Assembly (NCBI GenBank): GCA_904502155.1
Contig: CAJGDV010000081.1
Span: 1-5,471, forward strand
Direction of reading: 5' to 3'
From: an uncultured Bacilli bacterium
Lineage (GTDB): Bacteria; Bacillota_I; Bacilli_A; RF39; UBA660
DNA: 5,471 nucleotides
Every line of letters starts with the position of its first letter. The stretch's first letter is position 1. The position numbers were made by a program, and so were the translations under genes. Below are positions 1-5,052 of the stretch, piece by piece. The notes beneath the pieces were generated by a model. That model was not told the origin of the DNA and searched no databases. It saw only the letters and a program-made list of their open reading frames with translations.

Positions 1-248
1 ACAATTTTCTTATTATCTAACATTTGTTCTATTTCTTTTAAATCTTCTAATTTATATTTTTTTACTTCACTAGGATGAATACCTATTGTTCCATAAATAT
101 GATTATAATGATTAACTAATTCTAATACGTTATGAGATGATTCAATATCAAATCCACTAGCTATAATATAATCGTCCTTCATTTTTAAAATAATTTCTTC
201 TAAATTTTCGTAATCTTTTTTATCTAAATGACAATGAGTATCTATCAT
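1..248 (-). CDS. tatD: TatD-family metal-dependent DNase, N-terminal part (runs off window)
   Basis: This is the first 82 codons of a TatD-family hydrolase, a TIM-barrel metal-dependent phosphoesterase with reported 3'-5' DNase activity (YabD in Bacillus subtilis), expected in the cytoplasm. The protein opens with MIDTHCHLD, whose H5 and H7 are the HxH metal ligands at the end of the first barrel strand, and residues 52-61 read YGTIGIHPSE, the usual second signature of the family. The window ends just before the expected glutamate-containing GEIGLDY motif, so catalytic completeness cannot be judged. The start at 248 is supported by a strong GAGGGAGGA ribosome binding site about 4 bases upstream. 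The upstream membrane-protein gene stops only 11 bases before this start, and its stop codon overlaps that site, so the two are probably cotranscribed and translationally coupled. Position downstream of metS matches Bacillus gene order. Family assignment is firm; substrate is not known. Confidence 0.93.
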   Translation of the reverse strand, partial: MIDTHCHLDKKDYENLEEIILKMKDDYIIASGFDIESSHNVLELVNHYNHIYGTIGIHPSEVKKYKLEDLKEIEQMLDNKKI

Positions 249-259
249 ACTATCCTCCC

Positions 260-478
260 TCATCTAAGTTTTACTAAAATATATTGTATCACATAAAACA
301 ACATATATATTAATAAAAAAATATGAATAAAATCAAATTCAAAAATTATTCTTATAATTGCAATCGCGATTAACCCTATATATAAAAACATAATCATTCC
401 TAATTTTTTAAAACATTCTTTTATTTTTAAAACAATATTTTTAGTTTTAATATATGGTTGTTTAATTTTTTCATACAT
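260..478 (-). CDS. Small two-helix membrane protein of unknown function
   Basis: This encodes a 72-residue protein that I do not recognise. Residues 1-26 are basic (many Lys) and probably cytoplasmic. Two hydrophobic segments, roughly residues 27-46 and 50-69, are separated by a short FEFDF turn, which predicts a helical hairpin with both ends inside by the positive-inside rule. The C terminus is again basic (VKLR). There is no signal-peptidase site or catalytic motif. The start at 478 has a good ribosome binding site (AAAGGTGAT, 482-490). The stop TGA (260-262) overlaps the tatD ribosome binding site, giving a two-gene unit with tatD. It is separated from metS by an intrinsic terminator, and a possible promoter lies between. 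The good ribosome binding site, correct spacing and coupling argue that it is a real gene. A type I toxin or phage holin is possible by size only; nothing else supports either. Confidence 0.75.
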   Translation of the reverse strand: MYEKIKQPYIKTKNIVLKIKECFKKLGMIMFLYIGLIAIAIIRIIFEFDFIHIFLLIYMLFYVIQYILVKLR

Positions 479-497
479 AATATCACCTTTGTAAAGA

Positions 498-527
498 AAT
501 ATAACATTTTAAAAAACAAAAAAGCAA
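498..527 (-). promoter_or_regulatory. Possible promoter for the small membrane protein-tatD unit
   Basis: Reading the minus strand, an extended -10 (TG, one base, TATATT; hexamer at 498-503) follows a weak -35 TTGCTT (522-527) at 18 bases. The -35 lies inside the terminator hairpin of metS. Transcription would begin near 491, immediately upstream of the ribosome binding site, giving a very short leader. Such matches are common in A+T-rich DNA, but some promoter is needed here because a terminator separates this unit from metS. Confidence 0.35.
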
Positions 528-545
528 GATTTTTCCTGCTTTTTT
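511..545 (-). terminator. Intrinsic terminator after metS
   Basis: In the minus-strand transcript the arms at 534-545 and 518-529 form a 12-bp stem (AAAAAAGCAGGA with TCTTGCTTTTTT, one G-U pair) closed by an AAAA loop, followed by G and six U (511-517). The wobble pair would be an A-C mismatch if read on the plus strand, so the hairpin is directed to the minus strand. It starts about 10 bases past the metS stop and should end the dut-metS transcript. Confidence 0.85.
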
Positions 546-554
546 TAACGACAA

Positions 555-2087
555 TTATCGACTAATTATTTCTGCTAATTTTTTTTCTTTATCTATTCTT
601 TCAAATAATGGATAAGGTTTACCTACATTATATGTATCTACTACATCATTTTGACATTTAACATTTAATTGTTCAAATATTTTTTCAGATGTTTCTGGTA
701 GGAATGGTGCTATTAAATATGCCCCATTTTTAATTGTCTCAAGTAAATTATATAAAACTGTTTCTAATCTATCTTTTTTATTTTCATCTTTTGCTAATGT
801 CCATGGTGTAGTTTCATCAATATATTTATTAGCTCTTCTAAATAAATCTATTATTACTTCAACAGCATCTGAAATTCTGATTTCGTCCATTAATTTATCT
901 ATTTTTATTGGAGCCTCATTTATTGTTTTAAATAAATCCTCATCAATTTCATTGTTGATTTTTTTATTAGTAACTGTACCATCAAAATATTTGTTTACCA
1001 TTGCAATCGTTCTATTAACTAAATTTCCTAAAACATTTGCTAAATCTGAATTAATTCTCTCTATTAGAAGTTCATATGTAAATGTTCCATCACTAGCAAA
1101 TGGAATTTCATGTAAATAATAATATCTTAATGCATCAACTCCAAATTCATTTACAATATCATCAGCGTAAACAATATTACCTTTTGATTTACTCATTTTA
1201 TCTCCACCTAAAAGTAGCCATGGGTGTCCAAAAATCTTTTTAGGTAAAGGTAAATCTAAAGCCATTAACATAATTGGCCAATAAATAGTATGGAAACGTA
1301 AAATATCTTTTCCAATTAGTTGAACATCGGCTGGCCAATATTCATTAAAATCTTTTTTCTCAGTATCATAACCTAAAAAAGTAATATAATTGCTTAAAGC
1401 ATCTATCCATACATATATTACATGATTTTTATCAAAGTTTACAGGTATACCCCATTTAAATGATGATCTTGACACACATAAATCAGGTACTCCTGGTTTA
1501 ATAAAGTTGTTTACAATTTCATTTTTTCTACTTACCGGTTGTATAAATTCTGGATGTTCTTCAATATATTTTTCAAGTCTTTCTGTATAATTACTTAGTT
1601 TAAAGAAATATGCTTCTTCACTTGCAGGTTGAACTTCTCTTCCACAATCTGGACATTTTCCTTCAACTAATTGTGTTTCAGTAAAGAATGATTCACAAGG
1701 AGTACAATAAAGTCCTTCATATTTACCTTTATATATATCACCTTGTTCATATAATTTATCAAATATTTTTGCTGTTCTTTCTTTATGATCTTTATCAGTA
1801 GTTCTAATGAATTTATCATAACTTGTATTCATTATATCCCAAATTTTTTTAATTTCACCACTTAAATCATCAACAAATTCTTGAGGTGTTAGACCAGCAT
1901 TTTGTGCTTTTTCTTCAATTTTTTGTCCATGTTCATCAGTTCCTGTTTGAAAATAAACATCAAACCCTTGTTGTCTTTTATAACGCGCTATACTATCAGC
2001 TAAAACTATTTCATAAGAATTTCCTATATGTGGTTTACCTGAAGCATATGCTATTGCAGTTGAAATATAAAATTTCTTTTTACTCAT
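555..2087 (-). CDS. metS: Methionyl-tRNA synthetase, short form without C-terminal tRNA-binding domain
   Basis: This 510-residue class I synthetase charges tRNA-Met with methionine in the cytoplasm, releasing AMP and PPi. The Rossmann catalytic core carries HIGN at 20-23 (variant of HIGH), TGTDEHGQK at 48-56, a zinc knuckle in the connective insertion with C128, C131, C145 and C148, VWIDAL at 226-231 and KMSKS at 297-301. The alpha-helical anticodon-binding domain follows from about 340 and includes NRT at 358-360 and KYIDETTPW at 421-429. The protein ends at about 510, whereas B. subtilis MetS (about 660 residues) has an extra C-terminal EMAP-II-like tRNA-binding and dimerisation domain; here it is absent and a terminator follows at once. 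The same frame is open to 2156, but the start at 2087 is chosen because the MSKKKFYIST opening matches the family and AAGGAGGG (2093-2100) sits correctly before it. It is the second gene of a unit with dut, under the T-box leader. The cysteine knuckle and HIGN resemble clostridial MetRS. Confidence 0.97.
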   Translation of the reverse strand: MSKKKFYISTAIAYASGKPHIGNSYEIVLADSIARYKRQQGFDVYFQTGTDEHGQKIEEKAQNAGLTPQEFVDDLSGEIKKIWDIMNTSYDKFIRTTDKDHKERTAKIFDKLYEQGDIYKGKYEGLYCTPCESFFTETQLVEGKCPDCGREVQPASEEAYFFKLSNYTERLEKYIEEHPEFIQPVSRKNEIVNNFIKPGVPDLCVSRSSFKWGIPVNFDKNHVIYVWIDALSNYITFLGYDTEKKDFNEYWPADVQLIGKDILRFHTIYWPIMLMALDLPLPKKIFGHPWLLLGGDKMSKSKGNIVYADDIVNEFGVDALRYYYLHEIPFASDGTFTYELLIERINSDLANVLGNLVNRTIAMVNKYFDGTVTNKKINNEIDEDLFKTINEAPIKIDKLMDEIRISDAVEVIIDLFRRANKYIDETTPWTLAKDENKKDRLETVLYNLLETIKNGAYLIAPFLPETSEKIFEQLNVKCQNDVVDTYNVGKPYPLFERIDKEKKLAEIISR

Positions 2088-2088
2088 A

Positions 2089-2571
2089 TTATCCCTCCTT
2101 GGTAGTACTTCCAAAGCCACCTTTTCTTTCTGTTTTAATTTCTTCTTCATTATCAACTGTTAAGAATTTAACGAAAATACCTTGTGCAAATTTATCTCCT
2201 TTATTAATTATATAATCATTTGTACCATGGTTTTGAAGTGCAACCCACATATGCCCTTCATTACTTTCATTATTGTAGTAATCACTTTCTATAATTCCAA
2301 CTTGATTACACATTCGTACATTATATTTAAAGCCCATGCTGCTTCTTACAACAATCATTAGCATTTCATCTTGATTCATTGTTACTTTTATACCTGTTGG
2401 TATTTTAACAATTTCATTTGGTTTAATTACATAATTTTGAGAAGCTTCAAAATCATAACCTGCACTATATTTTGTTGATCTTTTTGGCAAATTAAAATTA
2501 TTATAATCTTCTAAATTATCACAAACATCTTTTTTATATTGTTCAAAACTAATCTTTTCAAATTTTCTCAT
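2089..2571 (-). CDS. dut: dUTP diphosphatase, trimeric dUTPase family
   Basis: This 160-residue protein belongs to the homotrimeric dUTPase family, which hydrolyses dUTP to dUMP and PPi, keeping uracil out of DNA and supplying dUMP for thymidylate synthesis. All five family motifs are present in order: AGYDFEA (37-43), VRSSMG (75-80), NQVGIIESDYY (89-99), GDKFAQGIF (125-133) and the C-terminal lid RKGGFGST (149-156). Motif 3 has Glu95 where family members normally have the Asp that positions the catalytic water; the change is conservative and the rest is intact, so I expect activity but cannot prove it. The start has a near-perfect AAGGAGGT site (2577-2584) five bases upstream. The stop (2089-2091) lies one base before the metS start, and the last codons provide the metS ribosome binding site, so translation is probably coupled. 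It is the first gene after the T-box. A dCTP deaminase is less likely because the RSSMG and GGFGST motifs are dUTPase-like. Confidence 0.92.
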   Translation of the reverse strand: MRKFEKISFEQYKKDVCDNLEDYNNFNLPKRSTKYSAGYDFEASQNYVIKPNEIVKIPTGIKVTMNQDEMLMIVVRSSMGFKYNVRMCNQVGIIESDYYNNESNEGHMWVALQNHGTNDYIINKGDKFAQGIFVKFLTVDNEEEIKTERKGGFGSTTKEG

Positions 2572-2590
2572 ACTTTACCTCCTTAAAAAT

Positions 2591-2624
2591 AAAAAAAATT
2601 ACACCCCAACTAAGGGCGTAATTT
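2591..2624 (-). terminator. T-box regulated terminator
   Basis: The default structure of the leader is an 11-bp stem between AAATTACGCCC (2614-2624) and GGGTGTAATTT (2596-2606), with one G-U pair and a seven-base loop, running into a U tract (2591-2598). The 5' arm contains the ACGCCC bases needed for the antiterminator, so the two structures are mutually exclusive. Without a terminator after spoVT, it may also stop spoVT transcripts. Confidence 0.9.
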
Positions 2625-2814
2625 ACGCGGTACCACCTTATTCATAATGATTATATCATTACCTCAAACATTTAACGCATGTATACGTTTTAACCTACAT
2701 ATCGATTAAAATGCTCAGGAGCCATTCGAAATAGACATCATATATTTAGCTCTCACCTAACCTAAACTCTCTTTAATATTATTCTATTTTTCTTTCCGTC
2801 ACAGCTTTTCGTTA
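2591..2814 (-). promoter_or_regulatory. T-box riboswitch, probably tRNA-Met specific
   Basis: This leader binds uncharged tRNA and then allows readthrough into dut-metS. The T-box sequence AAGGTGGTACCGCG lies at 2626-2639. The antiterminator pairs AAGG (2636-2639) with CCTT (2612-2615) and GCGT (2625-2628) with ACGC (2616-2619), leaving the seven-base bulge TGGTACC; TGGT would pair with an ACCA acceptor end. Stem I shows the AGAGAG bulge (2767-2772), the GGTGAGAGC distal element (2749-2757), a helix AAATAGA (2783-2789) with TCTATTT (2729-2735), and a GA-rich kink-turn-like base (GTGA opposite CTGAGC). The specifier is read as AUG (2723-2725), because it occupies the same distance from the TGAGC element as GGC does in the glyQS T-box. 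A perfect 7-bp stem III lies at 2645-2661. UGG (Trp), one base over, is the alternative reading, but a Trp T-box would normally carry TGGC to match G73, and the downstream gene is metS. Confidence 0.93.
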
Positions 2815-2820
2815 GAAGTT

Positions 2821-2849
2821 ATTATAACATAGTTTTTTTTATTCTTCAA
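2821..2849 (-). promoter_or_regulatory. Promoter of the T-box-dut-metS unit
   Basis: On the minus strand a TTGAAG -35 (2844-2849) stands 17 bases from a consensus TATAAT -10 (2821-2826), which also carries the extended TG element. Transcription should begin near 2814, directly before stem I of the T-box. The -35 lies within the last codons of the spoVT-like gene. Position, spacing and both hexamers fit a vegetative (SigA-type) promoter. Confidence 0.8.
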
Positions 2850-3303
2850 TATATTTTTCAATTATAGATAAAAACTCTTTTACTACATTTCTATCTGTCT
2901 CATTTTTATATCTAAAAATAATAATTGCTCCATATAAGTAACCGTCAACAAAGAATGGAATTACTTTGTTATGCATATTTTCATAAAAAATGATGTTTGG
3001 TTTACTCTTGAATTTATTTATAAAATCGGTATTGAAAGTAATGTTTTTGCTAGATAAACAGTACGAACCATTTATATCAAATATCACGATATCTTTATGT
3101 AAAAATTTGTTAAGGCTTTTGGTCATAATGTCAAGAAATTTTAATACCTTATAATTTCCTTTTTTCTTATAAATAATTATTTTATTATCTTCAATATCTA
3201 TATTTAGTAATTCACCATCATTTATATGAAGTTTTTTTCTAATTTCTTTTGGTATAACAATTCGTCCTAAATTATCGACTCTTTTTGTTATAAAACTATT
3301 CAT
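2839..3303 (-). CDS. spoVT: SpoVT-like transcriptional regulator (AbrB domain plus GAF-like domain)
   Basis: This 154-residue protein has an N-terminal AbrB/SpoVT swapped-hairpin DNA-binding domain (about residues 5-47: VDNLGRIVIPKEIRKKLHIN and KIIIYKK) and a C-terminal GAF-like region (about 55-154, with DIVIFDINGSYCLSS and FVDGYLYGAIIIF). That order is the SpoVT architecture; B. subtilis SpoVT (178 residues) is a tetrameric regulator of SigG-dependent late sporulation genes. This copy is about 24 residues shorter, mainly in the middle of the GAF region. An ATG at 3315 gives four more residues, but it overlaps the GGTGAT ribosome binding site of the ATG at 3303, and the latter start matches the family opening. 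The gene is near mfd as in Bacillus, where spoVT directly follows mfd, which supports orthology. It is divergent from the pyrophosphatase gene. I see no convincing promoter for it. A general AbrB-type transition regulator is the alternative; AbrB itself lacks the GAF domain. The symbol is by homology, and a sporulation role is not shown. Confidence 0.82.
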   Translation of the reverse strand: MNSFITKRVDNLGRIVIPKEIRKKLHINDGELLNIDIEDNKIIIYKKKGNYKVLKFLDIMTKSLNKFLHKDIVIFDINGSYCLSSKNITFNTDFINKFKSKPNIIFYENMHNKVIPFFVDGYLYGAIIIFRYKNETDRNVVKEFLSIIEKYIEE

Positions 3304-3348
3304 TTTTATCACCATTTATTATTTTGATATCTTTTTTAATTTATATAC

Positions 3349-3377
3349 TTATCAACAATATATATTTATGATATAAT
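3349..3377 (+). promoter_or_regulatory. Promoter of the pyrophosphatase gene
   Basis: A consensus TATAAT -10 (3372-3377) with an extended TG element (3369-3370) is placed 17 bases after a TTATCA -35 (3349-3354). The start point would be near 3384, just upstream of the AAGAGGAGG ribosome binding site (3388-3396), which is 8 bases from the ATG. The spacing and hexamers fit a vegetative promoter giving a short leader. Confidence 0.72.
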
Positions 3378-3404
3378 AAATTCGCGCAAGAGGAGGAAAA
3401 AATT

Positions 3405-5021
3405 ATGGATAAAATATTTGTCTTTGGACATAAAAAACCAGATACTGACAGTGTTACAGCTGCGATTAGTTTATCATATTTAAAAAATAAACTTGGCTTA
3501 AATACAGTGCCAGTAGTATTAGGTGATATTAATAACGAAACAAATTTCGCACTTGAATATTTTAAAGTTGATGCTCCTAATTATTTAAATGATGTTAAAT
3601 TACAAATAAAAGATTTAAATTTTAATAGAACAAATTTTATTAGTAAAACAGCATCATTACTTGAAACGTTTACATACATGAATGAAAATATGGTTAGTAA
3701 TTTACCTGTTGTTGATAATGAATTCAATTTCTTAGGTACTGCATCAATGAAAGATATCGCTAGAGATATGATTTCAGGTGATCAAGAAAATTTAAAAGCA
3801 TATTATGGAAATATTATTGAAGTTTTAAAAGGAGAAGCTATTTTAAAATTTGATGATTTAATTGAAGGTAATATTTTAGTAGCTTCTTATAAAAGTTCAA
3901 CATTTATTGAAAGAGTTGAATTAGATAATAATTCTATCGTAATTGTTGGTGATAGATATTCTATTATTAACCATGCTATTGAGAAAAAAGTTAAATTAAT
4001 AGTAATAACAGGAAATAGTAAAATTGATGAAGAATTAATTAAATTAGCAGAAAAAAATAAAGTTAACATAATTAGAACAAAAATGTATACTTTCCCTACT
4101 GCTAAAACAATTAGTTTAAGTAAAAACATTGATGGTATAGTACAAAAAGATAACATTATTTGTTTTGATGAAACAGATGATGTTCAAGATTTCATTGATG
4201 TTGCTAATAAAACAAAATTTAGTAATTTCCCTGTTGTTGATAAAAATGGTAAATGCTTAGGATTATTAAAACTTGCTGATACTGCTGATAAAAATAAAAA
4301 GAAAGTTATATTAGTTGACCATAATGAATATGAACAAAGTGTTGATGGTCTTGAAGAAGCAGAAATTGTAGAAATTGTTGACCATCATAAGATAGGAAGT
4401 ATTGGTACAAGTACACCAATTAACTTTAGAAATATGCCTGTTGGTAGTACAAACACAATTCTTTATATGCTTTATAAAGAGAATAATGTTGAAATTCCAT
4501 CTAATATTGCAGGATTAATGATGTCAGGTATTATTTCAGACACATTATTATTTGCTAGTCCAACTACTACTGAAATAGATAAACAAACAGTTAAGGAATT
4601 AGCTGAAATTGCAAATGTTGATTATAATAAATATGGTATGGAAATGTTTAAAGCTGGTTCATCATTAAAAGGTAAATCTGAAGAAGAAATTTTCTACACT
4701 GATTTTAAAAACTTCACTGTAGAAGGTAAAAAAGTTGGTGTTAGTCAAATTTCTACTGTAAGTGTTAGTGATATTACTGAAAATGAAGAAAATTATAAAA
4801 AATTAATTAATGAAATAGCTGAAAATAACAATTACTATATTTTAGCATTATTTGTAACAGATATTTTAACAAACGGATCTTATATTTACTACAACGATTC
4901 AGCACATGAAGTGTTAGATAATTGCTTTGGTTCAGATTTAAAACAAGGTAAATATTTAGATGGTGTTGTTTCAAGAAAAAAACAAGTTATTCCAGTAATT
5001 ATGGATAGTTTTGAAAAATAA
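3405..5021 (+). CDS. ppaC: Manganese-dependent inorganic pyrophosphatase, family II with CBS-DRTGG-CBS regulatory insert
   Basis: This 538-residue DHH-superfamily enzyme hydrolyses PPi to two phosphates in the cytoplasm, driving biosynthetic reactions such as tRNA charging. The catalytic DHH domain is split: GHKKPDTDS at 8-16 (metal ligands H9, D13, D15), then VDHNEY at 304-309, VDHH at 325-328 and the SGIISDT aspartate D379. The DHHA2 substrate domain ends with SRKKQ at 523-527. Between the two halves of the DHH domain lie a first CBS motif (about 72-125), a DRTGG domain (about 130-240, with VGDRYSIINHAIEKKVKLIVITG at 181-203) and a second CBS motif (about 241-295). This is the CBS-PPase form known from clostridia; in characterised members AMP and ADP inhibit, and ATP and diadenosine polyphosphates activate those with DRTGG. 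Length agrees with that group (about 540-550). All key residues seen are intact. It has its own promoter, is divergent from the spoVT-like gene and convergent with mfd. Nucleotide regulation here is inferred from the domains. Confidence 0.95.
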   Translation: MDKIFVFGHKKPDTDSVTAAISLSYLKNKLGLNTVPVVLGDINNETNFALEYFKVDAPNYLNDVKLQIKDLNFNRTNFISKTASLLETFTYMNENMVSNLPVVDNEFNFLGTASMKDIARDMISGDQENLKAYYGNIIEVLKGEAILKFDDLIEGNILVASYKSSTFIERVELDNNSIVIVGDRYSIINHAIEKKVKLIVITGNSKIDEELIKLAEKNKVNIIRTKMYTFPTAKTISLSKNIDGIVQKDNIICFDETDDVQDFIDVANKTKFSNFPVVDKNGKCLGLLKLADTADKNKKKVILVDHNEYEQSVDGLEEAEIVEIVDHHKIGSIGTSTPINFRNMPVGSTNTILYMLYKENNVEIPSNIAGLMMSGIISDTLLFASPTTTEIDKQTVKELAEIANVDYNKYGMEMFKAGSSLKGKSEEEIFYTDFKNFTVEGKKVGVSQISTVSVSDITENEENYKKLINEIAENNNYYILALFVTDILTNGSYIYYNDSAHEVLDNCFGSDLKQGKYLDGVVSRKKQVIPVIMDSFEK

Positions 5022-5052
5022 AAATATTTAGATTTTATCTAAATATTTTTTT
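5020..5052. terminator. Bidirectional terminator between ppaC and mfd
   Basis: A perfect 14-bp inverted repeat (arms 5020-5033 and 5037-5050, loop TTT) has a T run on the plus-strand side (to 5052) and an A-rich flank (5014-5024) that gives a U tract on the minus strand. It can therefore end both convergent transcripts. The stem starts inside the ppaC stop codon and includes the last codons and stop of mfd. The stem is nearly all A-T, so its strength is uncertain. Confidence 0.8.

Noticed and set aside
260..478. The small membrane protein as a type I toxin or phage holin
   Set aside because: Only size and hydrophobicity would support this; there is no antisense RNA, endolysin or phage gene nearby, and it is coupled to tatD.
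2088..2156. A longer metS start giving 23 extra N-terminal residues
   Set aside because: The extension is dut sequence in another frame, while the ATG at 2087 has the family-type N terminus and an ideal ribosome binding site.
1886..2215. A 109-codon open frame on the plus strand opposite metS and dut
   Set aside because: It lies entirely antisense to two well-supported genes, has no ribosome binding site of note, and its hydrophobic composition is what a reversed A+T-rich coding frame gives.
2839..3303. The AbrB-fold protein as a MazE-like antitoxin
   Set aside because: It carries a C-terminal GAF-like region and no toxin gene is adjacent; the mfd neighbourhood fits SpoVT.
3349..3357. TTATCAACA, one base from the DnaA box TTATCCACA
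   Set aside because: It is a single imperfect match that coincides with the ppaC -35 region, with no cluster of boxes or unwinding element around it.
3887..4156. An 89-codon open frame on the minus strand inside ppaC
   Set aside because: It is antisense to the DRTGG region of an intact enzyme; nothing in it resembles a known family.
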